64,000 nt of DNA from Auricularia sp. M13 (GCA_037042915.1 CM073199.1:3782001-3846000); one strand, 5' to 3'. Positions 21,269 through 32,432 are shown, counted from the stretch's first letter. Made by a program: numbers and translations. Notes: generated by a model from the sequence alone, not told the origin.

Positions 21269-21596
21269 ATCCCTGTCCGCGACGACGCCCGATGACGATG
21301 ACGATTACGCGCGCTCCACGCTTCAGAATTGTGTCGTTAGTCTTCCCTCGCTCTCTTCTCTACGTCGCGCTCTCTGCACACCGCGCTCTGCACTCTTTGA
21401 CGACGCTCGAACACCGAACTTGTAGCTCTAGCCCCCCTCTTCGCTCTCTATCTAGAGTATCGCTAGCGATATCCTTTACTTACTTGCTACTATACGATAC
21501 GCGTATACACTGGACGCTGAGTCGTCTTTTATCTTCTCTCTTCTCTTTGCAACAACATGGTGGCGCAACACAAGCTGGCTTTGAAGCACGAGTTGT

Positions 21597-21976
21597 GCTT
21601 TGAAGCGCAAACTAGGTCTTCGCAGCGCAAATCGGCTTCGCAGCGCAAAACTGGCATCATAGCTTCACGCGCACATTGACTTTGCAGCGCGACATGGTGC
21701 TTCGCACTACTGTCCAGCGCAGAATAATATCGCCCGGGTGTCTGCCAGTGTATGTAATTGTATGCCATGTCGCAGCGCCGAACTGCTCCAGCGCAGAACC
21801 GACCGCTTGGACTCGCGATCGGAGGCTGCATGGCATGACTGCGAAACCGACGTCTGTGTGTTTCAGCGCGGAACTGGCACTCCTCGAGTCCGCAGGGAGC
21901 GTCACGGTAGAAGCACTCCTCCGAGTCCAACGTCTGATTGTGTGAGGAGTGCGACGCAGTCGCGGCGCAGCGTATA
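21597..21976. repeat. Left portion of a GCAGCGCA minisatellite
   Basis: Degenerate repeats of the GCAGCGCARAA type (for example TTCGCAGCGCAAATCGG and CATGTCGCAGCGCCGAA) in the same orientation as the array at 27119-28000. The 5.1-kb inverted-repeat element separates the two parts, implying insertion into one array. Confidence 0.6.
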
Positions 21977-22019
21977 TTGGTTTTAATTGCAAGATAGGTT
22001 TGTGCACGTTCATCTTCCC

Positions 22020-22310
22020 TTCCCACACGCTGGCCAATTACCCATCCCTCACGTCTCCAGTTACCCTTCCTGCACGATCTTTATCCCTTCCCACACGATC
22101 TTTATGCCTTCCTGCACGTGCAGTATGCCTTCCTACACGTCCATTATTACCCTTCCCACACGCTCCAATAACCCTTCTAACACGCTCCAATAACCCTTCT
22201 AACACGTCCTTATAACCCTTCCTACACGCTGGTATTACCCTTCTTACACGTCCTTATAACCCTTCCTGCACGTTCTAGTATCCCTTCCTGCACGCTCCCA
22301 GGGAGAACTC
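22020..22310. repeat. Array of ~22-bp TTCC-ACACG units in the left arm
   Basis: About 13 units of 21-24 bases of the form TTCCTACACG plus a variable TCCTTATAACCC-like half. The right arm carries the reverse complement at about 26815-27080, with some units rearranged. This is a subterminal repeat array typical of transposase-binding regions in long-TIR elements. Confidence 0.8.
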
Positions 22311-23797
22311 TAGTACACATCAAAGGAGTGCTCCAAAAATTCTGGAAACTGGATGACAAATATTTAGAATTCGGATAAAAAATAATGGGATACTTATCAG
22401 GACCCTGGGTGTTGTGCATGATTTGATATCGAGTTTGCTTTCCTTTTTGGGTGGGTGCGAGTGATGCTGAACTCTACAGCACCAGAAACAGACTGCCAAA
22501 AATTCCAGTTATACATTCATAAATCACCATAATACAAATGAAAAATACCTGGCCAGTTTGCGGAGTTCAATCGCATTTCCAAATCTGGTAACAAATCCTG
22601 TTTGAGCTCGCACTACAGCCTACATGGCACAACCATCCTTGAGTGCAAAAATACTGTTATATTGCAACTCATTCATGAGCATTTCCAGAAAGTGGGAGCA
22701 GGGAAGAAGGGCATGTGAAAGGGATGGAGAATAATTTGAAATGACGGCATGACAAGTAAGGACAGAATATATATATGATAGAGAACATACAGCTGACAAA
22801 GGAAAAATAAACACTGCACAGCCTCTTGAACTTTCTGAACATTTGGTAAAACCTCAGCTGCCCAATGGGGTAGTCGGACTGCCAGTACGGCTGGACCAAT
22901 TACTTCATTTGGGGAGTATAAACTTTCTGAACACAAAATTGCTATGCTATGAAAATGACACAGGTCAACGGGGATAACCAGAAGCAAGCAAATGCAAAGG
23001 GAATTAAGAGAGTCAAGCTGGGGATGTGAACGAAGAAATGATATCACTCTTTGACACTTCACGGGCAAAGTCTATGACTGTGTGTGAACACAACAATGAT
23101 TGATAAAATCGGGGCATTGGGAGGAAATGGGAGAGGAGCAGTGTGTGATTTCAAAAGTTGATACCATGCACCAAATGAGGGGATTGTGTGTGACTCAAAG
23201 AAACGTCACGGTGTGCTGCATACACCACTGACCAGGAGGCATAGCCAACCAGGAAGGGTACTTAGGAGGGGAAGGTTGTACACATAACAGACCAGATCCG
23301 ACCTAGGGTACACAGCTCGATGATAGCTGGTAACTATAGCCGGTCCAGAGGCAAAGGAAGCACAGCCACAACACCCTACAGAACGGAGGTGCGGAATAGA
23401 AGGGGGAAAGATAGGGGAGGTGACGGAGGGCAAAGACACAAATAGAAGGACACTGAGGTACTGCGGCAACGTGAGGGGACAGTGACAAAGCGAATGAAAG
23501 TGGAAACACCGAAGGTGGCAACAAAAGGAAGGTGCAGGGAATCATACTAAACTAGAGTCCATGCCTATAGGGGTATTGGGCGGGTATCTGAGAAGGGCCG
23601 AGAAGGAGGAGTGCAGCAGCAGCTGTGCAGTGAATGGCCAAGACCGAGGAATGTGTGCTGTGGTGTGGTGGGTGGTCGAGATCCACCATTGAGGTACTCC
23701 AGGTGAAGGGTCCGACTGACCAGTGTATGGCCCAACTCGAAGCCATCCTGCGAATTGGGTCCATAATAGCCCCGAAACGCTGGTGCGCCCCGGAACT

Positions 23798-24690
23798 TGT
23801 CCGTTCTTCCTCGTCTCTCTCTCCTCTCTTGGGCGTCGGTCTTGGCGAGTGACAAGCGCTCTGCCGTGACAGAAACCCAGTCATTGTGATTCTATCAAGC
23901 TATTCCACAATCCATTGTGTCATCCAAACAGCAGATACAACCACAGCACTCACATAGATGATTGGCTGACTTTCTTGGAGCAATAAGCTGAGTCACCAGC
24001 TCTCAAGAACAATTCACATTGGCTCATGAACACGAATTGCACAACCCTTGTGCAATCACAGCTTGTATGTGACTTCCATGCACTCTTCCTATTGCATGGA
24101 CATTTCTGGTACAGCTCAGAATGAGATCTTTGTTGGCTAGGCTGCTGTATAATGTGTAGTTAGGTAGTTTTCCCCCAGCACAGTGGCTCACAAGCATTCA
24201 GCTTACCAGTGGTACAGTTTTGTGCACTCTGGAGCTCAGTTCTTGTCCTCGCACTTGTCCTCCATTCTAGTTTGTACCAAATTAAAATCTCAGTTACCCC
24301 CAGCCATCTCCGTTGGCTTCAAATCCAGTTCCTCCCGCTCCCCTGGTGCATGGCCCCAACTCTCATGGTTCCACACTATCCATTCCCTCTCCACCATGTC
24401 ATTTCCTCACAATCTGTGTTACATGTGTTCACCATGTTCACGCAGTCATAGACTTCCCCTGTGCAGGCACAAAGGCAAAGCACACACCTGCTTCACTTAC
24501 CTCCTCTCCCACACAATCCGTAGTTGCTAACACCTCAGATACAAACTTGGGTTCTGTCTCGTCTCCATAATTCACTTTCAGGGTTTTGATCACACACTCA
24601 AAGCCCCTTTCTGTCACGGCAGAGCACTCGTCACTTGCTGAGACCGACGCCCAAGAGAGGAGAGAGGGACGAGGAAGAACGGACAAGCGG
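23798..24690. repeat. Internal inverted repeat pair (~80-bp arms)
   Basis: The block around 23798-23879 (CTTGTCCGTTCTTCCTCGTC to GCTCTGCCGTGACAGAAA) recurs inverted at about 24607-24690 with few mismatches, enclosing ~730 bases of AT-rich sequence with no gene. It may be a further nested element or a rearrangement scar inside the larger element. Confidence 0.65.
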
Positions 24691-24724
24691 TACAATTGAC
24701 CAGACCAAACCTAAGGTATATGTA

Positions 24725-25587
24725 CAGTGGAGGACATGGACATTTGAACACCCCAATTTTTTACTCCTGTAGATTTACAATTCCACAACATTGGGTAGTA
24801 CCTTCCTCCCACCAATGACATGTGTTGATGAGAAGTAGCCAAGCTTTAACTTGGTGGTGGATTCATGTCGATTGCATTACTCTGTCACGAGTTATGGTGG
24901 CAAAACTGATGTGACCATATGCGCACCACACAGCCTGCCGAATTTTATCCAAGCTAGGTACCTCTGAGACCTGTTGCACATAGGTAGATGAGAAGGTACA
25001 CTACATGAATACACTCAAGGAATCTCATTTGCAGGCTGCTTCATAGCTCAGAGCGCAGACAACTGTGAAACACAGAATGTGCAAAATTTGTATGCTCTCT
25101 CAAAGACCAACTGATTAGCTTCTGGACTTTGCACTTGGGGGTCACAATGTATGTCCATATATCTCATTGCCTGTTAGGCATCATGACCTGAGACCTCCTC
25201 CAGAGCGGATTGTGCATTGTTCAAATTTTGCCAATTCTGTGTTTTGCAGTTGTCTGCGCTCTGAGCAATGAAGCAGCATGCTACTGAGATTTCTGTACTG
25301 TATTCATGTAGTGTACCTTCTCATCTACCTATGTGCAACTGGTCTAAGAGGTACCTAGCTTGGATAAAATTCGGCAGGCTGTGTGGTGCGCATATGGTCA
25401 CATCAGTTTTGCCACCATAACTCGTGACAGAGTAATGCAATCGACATGAATCCACCACCCAGTTAAGGCTTGGCTACTTCTCATCAACACATGTCATTAG
25501 TGGGAGGAAGGTACTACCCAATGTTGTGGAATTGTAAATTTACAGGAGTAAAAAATTGGGGTGTTCAAATATCCATGTCCTCCACTG
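24725..25587. mobile_element. Palindromic TA-flanked MITE (Tc1/mariner-like)
   Basis: Starts CAGTGGAGGACATGGACATT and ends with its inverse ...TCCATGTCCTCCACTG, flanked by TA on both sides (24723-24724, 25588-25589). The arms extend about 380 bases with minor differences around a ~110-base centre, making the 863-bp unit almost entirely hairpin-forming. The CAGTG tip with TA duplication is the signature of Tc1/mariner/pogo elements. There is no coding capacity, so it is a foldback MITE nested inside the larger inverted-repeat element. Confidence 0.8.
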
Positions 25588-27118
25588 TATCTACACCCCA
25601 CAGCCTATATACCCATCCCCAAGGACTGCTGATCTGGCCCAGGGTGGTCCCGGAGCTAATGGACACATCCTCCATCACCACCAATGGTGCCGACTCCCCA
25701 CGAAACCTCCAGTCGAGCATAGTCCGAGGCAGGGCGAAGGTGCCGACGTACACTACACACACCGAGGACACAGACCGAGAAGGAGGGCGTCGCACGGGAG
25801 CATGGGGATGGCGCCAAGCTGCTGAGAGCATGGGCCGAGGGTCCGAGGGTGTAGCTGAGCTTGTACCAGGCGATGATAACCCACATACTACCCATCCGAG
25901 GGGTACCATGCCAGTGGGAAGTCCAGTAGGAGCATTCCCCGAGCCTCTGAGACTGCGTAGGGCGACCAGCAGGGTCCGTCCGAGGTCCGAAGAGGGTCCC
26001 CAAGCCTGTCCTGAGCATCACAACGCCCGTGCCTGACGCATACAACGAGGTGAGAGCTGCCAAACCATGGTCCGAGGGTAGGAAGCCTTCACTGAGCCGA
26101 ATTGGGGTATGCGCCGAGGTCGTCTCACCCCATAGACAGATGGAGAGCAGCGCATAGATCATATCCCAGGTCGCACAGCCTGAGGCCTACAACCCTGGCC
26201 AAGTCTCAGTCCGAGGGCAAACAGTGCACCGACTGTATGCAGCAGCGACCAAACGCTCGGCGAAGCAGCGTAAAGCCCGCGGACGAACGGACAGAGCTTG
26301 CAACGGCCATGATGACCGCAACACTTTCCCTCAAAATCTACACCTCTATTCTCTCATGTATTGGGTATACTCGACCCACCTACCGTTTTGTCTGCAGCTG
26401 CTATGTAGTCCTGCTTACTCTCTCTAGCAATGCTCATGAATGAGTTGCAATATAACAGTATTTTTGCACTCAAGGATGGTTGTGCCATGTAGGCTGTAGT
26501 GCGAGCTCAAACAGGATTTGTTACCAGATTTGGAAATGCGATTGAACTCCGCAAACTGGCCAGGTATTTTTCATTTGTATTATGGTGATTTATGAATGTA
26601 TAACTGGAATTTTTGGCAGTCTGTTTCTGGTGCTGTAGAGTTCAGCATCACTCGCACCCACCCAAAAAGGAAAGCAAACTCGATATCAAATCATGCACAA
26701 CACCCAGGGTCCTGATAAGTATCCCATTATTTTTTATCCGAATTCTAAATATTTGTCATCCAGTTTCCAGAATTTTTGGAGCACTCCTTTGATGTGTACT
26801 AGAGTTCTCCCTGGGAGCGTGCAGGAAGGGATACTAGAACGTGCAGGAAGGGTTATAAGGACGTGTAAGAAGGGTAATACCAGCGTGTAGGAAGGGTTAT
26901 AAGGACGTGTTAGAAGGGTTATTGGAGCGTGTGGGAAGGGTAATAATGGACGTGTAGGAAGGCATACTGCACGTGCAGGAAGGCATAAAGATCGTGTGGG
27001 AAGGGTTTGTAGAGACGTGTAGGATGGGTACTTACAAAGATCGTGCAGGAAGGGAAAGTCAACGTGTGGGATGGGAAATGGAACGTGAGGAAACAGATTT
27101 TTGGTTTTAATTTGCTGT

Positions 27119-28000
27119 CCGTGTTGGCGGTCGCAGCGCAGGACTGCTTCGCTGTCTCTGTCGCAGCGCAGCGTATATTGGTTTTGCTGTCCATGTCGCA
27201 GCGCAGCCTGAGCTGCTCCGCTGTCAAACTGCGTCGATCTCCGAGTCTACGTCGCAGTGCAGAATGGCGTCTCTTTCTGTGTCGCAGCGCAGAATTGCTT
27301 CGCTTTCTGTGTCGCAGCGCAGAATGGCGTCTCTTTCTGTGTCGCAGCGCAGAATGGCGTCTCTTTCTGCGTCGCAACGCAGAATCGCAAATGCTTCGCC
27401 GTCTGTGTCGCAGCGCAAAATTACCTCGCTGTTGTATCGCACCGCAGAATCGCAACTCCTCCGCTATCTGCCTCGCAGCGCAGGACTGACTGCTCGGCTT
27501 TCCTGTCGCAGCGTAGACCTGCTCCGCTGTCCGTGTCGCACCACAGACTTGCTTCGCTGCTTGCGACGCAGCGCAGAACTTACTATTTCGCTGTCTGTAT
27601 CGCAGCGCAGCAGAATTGCTTCGCTGTCTGTGTCGCGCAGGGCAGAGCTGCTTTGCTTTCTGCATTTCAACGCCGCAGAATTGCTTCGCTTTCTGAATCG
27701 CAGCGCATAATCGCAATTGCTCCGCCGTCTGTGTCGCAGCGCAGAACTGACTACTTCGCTGTTTGCGATGCAGCGCAACTGGGCTTCGCCGTCTCTGTGT
27801 GTGTCGCAGCGCAGCAGAATTGCTTCGCATTTCGTGTCGCACAGCAGAATTGCCACTGCTCCGCTGTTTGTGTCGTAGCGCAGAACTGACTACTTCGCTG
27901 TCTGTATCGCAGCGCAGCAGAATTGCTTCGCATTTCGTATCGTATAGCAGAGTTGCCACTGCTCCGCTGTCCATGTCGCAGCGCAGAATCACCTCGCTGT
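27119..28000. repeat. GTCGCAGCGCAGAA minisatellite
   Basis: Roughly 25-30 units of about 30-36 bases built on GTGTCGCAGCGCAGAATNGC plus TTCGCTNTCT. Early units (27270-27390) are nearly identical and later ones alternate lengths. Unit lengths are mostly multiples of three, so open frames of nearly 400 codons arise on the minus strand without being genes. Confidence 0.85.
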
Positions 28001-29494
28001 CTAGAACAACGCCCGCCGTCTCTGCAATTGTGTTGGCGGCGCGTTGGAGGCGGGGGGCATTGAGCGTGAACTGCCAGTGTTCCAAACACGCCCTCCGGAT
28101 CCTGGGCCGTTGCGGAGGCTGGATGAGCTGGGTACGTACTGTAAAACCTGGGCGCTAAAGACATAGATTTGCAGAGTCGACCGGTAGTCTGACCCGGACT
28201 TCCATTCGAGAGAGATTCCCCTGGACCGACGGCGTGCGTGATGGCTGTAGCTCGTCGTCGTGAACTCGTGTAAGCGCCATGATATGTACAGGCTTGATCG
28301 CGATCTTGTCAGAGTAGATGTGGGATCGCGCGTTGCACAGTACGTCAGGCCCAGTCAGTCAGGACGGCCATCCGCGCGCCGATGCCTCTCCGCCTACAGT
28401 CGTGCCGCAGCTTCGCGACTCCTATAATTCACCACGGGTTCAACGCGTCGATGCCTCACCTTTACCCGGGCAGTCTCAACTGGCACTGCGGGTGGGGAAA
28501 ACGTAACCGTAGCTAGCGAGCAGTGCCATTCCGCCTCAAGATCTCCGAATTGACTGCAGACGAGCGACACCAGCTCGCAGACCGAACGCCCGGGTGGGAA
28601 AAGCAACACTGAACCGAAGCCTGCACGCCGCCGCGGCGGGATATTCATATGTGGGTGCATTGACTTGCTGAGTATCTCGCGTTCACGTGCCGGGGCGGAT
28701 GCGTCGTCGGCGCAGCAAAGCAAGACAGAGTCAGCGCTGCCCCAAGGTCCCGGGAGCCGGAGAGTGAGACTCGAGGCGTCCAGACGAGCGGCAGAGATTG
28801 CTGCGCAATGTGGAACAGCCAGACAGCACGCCTAAATGCCCAGAAACCGAGAGAGCGATGGACGAGTATCTGGGAAGCTTCTCGTACAGATATGCCTTGC
28901 TCAAGCAGTGTCGCAGAATCCAGTTGTTCGTCCATTTGGACGTCGGGCAAGTGTGAGCAAACATGTGGGTCCGACCTATGTGCGCGTACAGTAAACGGGC
29001 CAAAACGAGGAACGGAGGTCGAGCGATAAGAAAAGAGCCAGCGAGAAAAGGGAACATGTTGGAGAAGAGAGTGCACGCGTTTAGACAGGCCAGGAGCTGC
29101 ACCTGCGAGCTGAAAAAGTATTGCAACGTTCAGGAAGCGGCCTTCCACGGTGACAACAGGTGGGTGAAGCGTTGTCGGCGAGTGCGGCTGGGTGGCACTA
29201 AAAAGGTCCGGAAGGTTTGAAGAATGGGAATCTGTATATCAGGTGGCGAGAACAGGCCGGAAGGCGGGTCCTATTACCCCGAGCACGGAAGGCCGTGGGG
29301 GTAGGTGGAGGTATGAGCACGATGATGGCACTAGTTGTATCAATGTCATGACGGCCCGGACACAAATTGCAAGTCTATGCCCCATGAATATCAAGTCCGT
29401 AAAAGCTCTGGTCGACGCACGGCAATCGTGCGGAAAAATTCGCGGGTGCTGGTCGCAGGTTGAAAGCGTGTTCGGACATTTGCAAGTCCGCTTG
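28001..29494. other. Intergenic region upstream of F-box copy E
   Basis: No family recognised on either strand. The last 300 bases keep an open frame into copy E but lack family similarity, so they were treated as 5' UTR or promoter. Confidence 0.4.
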
Positions 29495-30853
29495 ATGGCG
29501 CTTGCACCGGCCAACCGCGACCAGACGGCGTGTCTGCCGCCAGAGCTAATCCATCGCATTTTAGATGGGCTCAGCTTTGAGGAGCTCCAGCCCGTATTGA
29601 CTCTCTGCGCGCGCTGGCGCGAGATCGCTCTCAATCACCCAACGTACTGGTCAACAATTGCGCTCAAATCGTCTACCGACGCCGCCATCAGCCTGTTTTT
29701 CGCCCGTCTTGCGCGCTCAGGGACGCGTCCGGTGATAATTATCATTTACATGGAGGACTCCTCGAGCTGCGCTGCGTCGTCACTTTTTCCAACGCTCCGC
29801 GACCATCTGCACCACGTTGTGTCTCTGGACGTCACGTTGCCGGTCCTGTTCATTCACGAAAACTTGCGCCATCTGACGTCTGTGGCTCCCACTCTTTCTG
29901 CTTTCCGTCTGTGTGCCCTGTGGTCGAATTGGGAGACGGCCCTCCCGGTTCTCCCGATCGATCTCTTTGCGTACAACGCGCCAACCCTGCGCGATATAAC
30001 GCTCGAAAACGTCATAATTCAAGCGGAAACACGCATCCCTGCTTTCTCAGAAGTAACCGATGTCTGTTTTTGCTTTCGCCCTTGGGATGTCCCTGTTCCG
30101 AATGTCTTCGTCCACTTTCCGTCGATGGTACGACTGCGATTTTACAATCCGGTGCTTCTATTAGACCCCGCCTATTTCGAGTTCGCATCCTGGAACAATA
30201 TTATCGAATGTTGGTTCCACTCCGGGCGCATGCAGCGCGGCCTTCTGCACCCAACTGCGGCTGTTGTGAATGTGCCATTTGTCAGCATAACGCAGCCAAC
30301 CGCTGACGAGATGGCGCTTCTCGTGCGACAGCTTCTGCCTCCTTATCGTCTGGAATGTACACGCGCACGACACGACCCGGTTGATAAGCTTGCCCTTCGC
30401 TTCGCGGAGCGGGGCTGGGGACGTCAGCGCTACGTTTGCGATCGCTGGGACGACTGGAACGACGATTCGCTGGGATTTCGCTCTGCGATACGCGATGGAA
30501 TTTCCCAGAACATACTCTACCTCGAGGTCTCCGCCCTCTGCTGGGGCTGCGTCGTAAGCCTTCTCTCGCCAATGGAGACACTGCAGATACTGGTTCTTTG
30601 CATCACGGGCAATGATGACATATCCGCCCTTGGAGCTGCGGGTATGCTGATTTGCCCTGCACTGGAACGCGTAGCAATACGTTCGGCGGATTGCCGCTTG
30701 TCATTGGCCGCTGTAGCCGCCGCTACGTTCGTTCGTACCGCGATCCTCGAGGCTTCGATGCGCTTCAAGGTTTTGTTTCTCGAGAATGTGGAGCTGGTTG
30801 GTTCCAGCGACTACCTGCGAGAGCGGTTTATGGCGATATCACACGGAGGTTAA
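29495..30853 (+). CDS. F-box protein (copy E)
   Basis: A single exon of 452 residues from the ATG at 29495 (MALAPANRDQTACLPPELIHRILDGL); upstream codons are open but non-conserved. The F-box is LPPELIHRILDGLSFEELQPVLTLCARWREIALNHPTYW. The body has the family blocks ARLARSGTRPVIIIIY, LRDHLHHVVSLDVTLPVLF, LPIDLFAYNAPTLRDITLEN, VPNVFVHFPSMVRLRF and SSDYLRERFM. It is the closest paralogue of the frameshifted copy D, lying in opposite orientation 11 kb away, and may be the surviving functional copy. The stop at 30851-30853 could be bypassed by an intron using GTTAAG, but no conserved tail was found. Confidence 0.85.
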   Translation: MALAPANRDQTACLPPELIHRILDGLSFEELQPVLTLCARWREIALNHPTYWSTIALKSSTDAAISLFFARLARSGTRPVIIIIYMEDSSSCAASSLFPTLRDHLHHVVSLDVTLPVLFIHENLRHLTSVAPTLSAFRLCALWSNWETALPVLPIDLFAYNAPTLRDITLENVIIQAETRIPAFSEVTDVCFCFRPWDVPVPNVFVHFPSMVRLRFYNPVLLLDPAYFEFASWNNIIECWFHSGRMQRGLLHPTAAVVNVPFVSITQPTADEMALLVRQLLPPYRLECTRARHDPVDKLALRFAERGWGRQRYVCDRWDDWNDDSLGFRSAIRDGISQNILYLEVSALCWGCVVSLLSPMETLQILVLCITGNDDISALGAAGMLICPALERVAIRSADCRLSLAAVAAATFVRTAILEASMRFKVLFLENVELVGSSDYLRERFMAISHGG

Positions 30854-31698
30854 GCATCCCAGCGCCGACAAGATCATAGTTTCCCTCGTGAGCGAAAGCG
30901 ATGTGTAATGCTGTCACTATTTTACTTCGGCTGCGGAAGGATAATGTTTTTCTACCTCTATATATACCCTCCCCGTGTATCCTCTGATTACGTGTTTCTA
31001 TATGTGAGCCTTACCGACTCAGTGGTGATCGCTTCTCGAAACGGCGCAGTCTTTCCTTCGCCGCGCTTACATGCGACGCTGCGAGATGGTAATTCCTGGG
31101 TTCATCATGCCTCAGCCATATGACCTTTCTTCCCCGGGTCCCAGCAGATTCCTAAAGACTTTGAATCACGCATCCTAGCTCTGTTCGTAAGCTTGTATAT
31201 CTACATCGAATATCAAGGAGTGCGCTTCAAGTTTGTATATCTACATCGAATATGAACGGATGCGACAGATCATTGAAACGGACAATGGTTAGATTTGTCG
31301 TTCGAGACATGTTGGAGTGGCCGTATCAGCCACGCCGATAGCCACGGGCCTTGGCCTCTGTACCGAATGAGCAGGCTGACAAGCAAAATCAGATGTACTC
31401 ACCTCTCTCCAGCCTCTCATTCATTTCTGTGTTTGTCTCTCCCGGTTTGCGAGTCATAGAAGCATTGAGTGGAGTGATCGGAATCTACGCAGTTGTGAGC
31501 GGCATTGACGAGCGAGGGCAATCGTAACCACGAACAACATGGGGGGCGGGCAATGGCTCGCGCCACTGCTGTCCTTCTCCCGGGCCAGAAGAGTGTTAAC
31601 CGCATCATCAGAGATCGCCTTTTCCCTCTCGTCTCGACTGAGCTGCTGCCAGTGAGCTTGGGCTAATCCCTGTAATCGTCATCTATTCAGCACAAGGT
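30854..31698. other. Intergenic, nothing seen
   Basis: Contains a near-duplicate of TTGTATATCTACATCGAATAT at about 31194 and 31232 and otherwise no supported feature. Confidence 0.45.
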
Positions 31699-32340
31699 TC
31701 AGAAGCGAGACGAGCCACATACTGAGGGATGAGGCGATTCGCCTCGAGCTGCGAACTGCTGCTGTTGTTGAGGTGGCCCCTGATACTGCTGCTGCTGAAT
31801 TGGCGGAGCTCCCTGATAGTGCTGCTGCTGAATCGACGGTGCTGCCTGGTACCGCTGCTGCTGAAGCCATGGAGGCATCTGGGACTGATGATAATATTGC
31901 GGCGGCACAAGCTGCTGCTGCTGCTGAGACGGCTGCGGGGGCTGCACCTGCTGCGGCTGCTCGTAAACTTGCTGTTGCTGCTGCTGAAGTCGCTGCCGCT
32001 GCCTTCGGACCATCTCGCCTTGGAGATCACGAAGTTGCTCCTCGTGCATTTGCAGTTCCCGCCGTTCAGCTGCAAGGGCTGTTTCGTCCCGTTGCTTCCC
32101 GCGATGCGCAGCCTGCCAGCGAATCTCAAGCCCATGACGCACTTCAGCGACTTCCTCGTCCCGCAATTTGGCTTCGAGTGAGCTGATCTCATTCACCCAA
32201 CTCCGGACGATGCCTTCGCGCGTATTGACTGAGCGCTGCGCATCCTGAACCGCTGTGCCCGTAGTGCTAATCGCATCATTCAGCCGAATGTCTGTAAGCG
32301 ACGACAGATTATTGGGGCGACGGCCAGATTGAGACGACAT
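31699..32340 (-). CDS. Gln-rich coiled-coil protein
   Basis: 213 residues from the ATG at 32340. Residues about 45-115 (EISSLEAKLRDEEVAEVRHG to EEQLRDLQGEMVRRQRQRL) form a charged, heptad-like coiled coil. This leads into a Gln/Pro/Tyr-rich tail with runs of five to six Gln and a repeated YQGAPPIQQQ/YQAAPSIQQQ motif (residues about 118-200). Such tails occur in transcriptional or RNA-granule proteins, but no family is recognised. CAG/CTG trinucleotide runs make it length-variable. A TATA box lies 86 bases upstream. It is separated by only 249 bases from the hAT element. Confidence 0.6.
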   Translation of the reverse strand: MSSQSGRRPNNLSSLTDIRLNDAISTTGTAVQDAQRSVNTREGIVRSWVNEISSLEAKLRDEEVAEVRHGLEIRWQAAHRGKQRDETALAAERRELQMHEEQLRDLQGEMVRRQRQRLQQQQQQVYEQPQQVQPPQPSQQQQQLVPPQYYHQSQMPPWLQQQRYQAAPSIQQQHYQGAPPIQQQQYQGPPQQQQQFAARGESPHPSVCGSSRF

Positions 32341-32425
32341 CGCTGTGACGAAGTGACGAGTGGTGCAGGGAGGGAGGGCGATCGAGTGTGAGCTCCCTGG
32401 AAAGTGAGGTATGAGAAACGCATGG

Positions 32426-32432
32426 CTTTATA
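32426..32432 (-). promoter_or_regulatory. TATA box of the Gln-rich gene
   Basis: TATAAAG on the minus strand, 86 bases before the ATG at 32340. Confidence 0.55.

Larger units (their letters stand above)
21989..27100. mobile_element. 5.1-kb element with ~690-bp inverted terminal arms
   Basis: The left arm (about 21995-22682) and right arm (about 26430-27094) are inverted copies; their inner parts are near-identical, including a matching 65-codon frame on opposite strands. The tips align as AAGAT..TTTG..CACGTTC against AAATC..TTTC..CACGTTC. TTGGTTTTAATT stands in direct orientation at both outer borders (21977-21988 and 27101-27112), compatible with a 12-bp target duplication. The interior is AT-richer on the left (22.3-25.5 kb) and GC-rich on the right (25.6-26.3 kb) and has no recognisable transposase. 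Long TIRs with a ~9-12 bp duplication suggest a non-autonomous Mutator-like or foldback element. Confidence 0.65.

Noticed and set aside
22222-22419. 65-codon frame, identical to one at 26693-26890 on the other strand
   Set aside because: Identity reflects the inverted arms of the transposable element, not a conserved gene; composition is not protein-like.
24160-24195. CCCCCAGCACAGTGGCTC, similar to the right tip of the CACTA-like element
   Set aside because: Short match without a partner end or target duplication nearby.
25470-26162. Overlapping frames on both strands in the right interior of the foldback element
   Set aside because: Searched by eye for transposase, integrase or RT motifs and found none.
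26919-28085. 388-codon open frame on minus
   Set aside because: It runs through the GCAGCGCAGA minisatellite; unit lengths are multiples of three, so the frame is a by-product of the repeat.
31773-32186. Ala- and Leu-rich frames on +
   Set aside because: Antisense reading of CAG/CTG runs in the Gln-rich gene.
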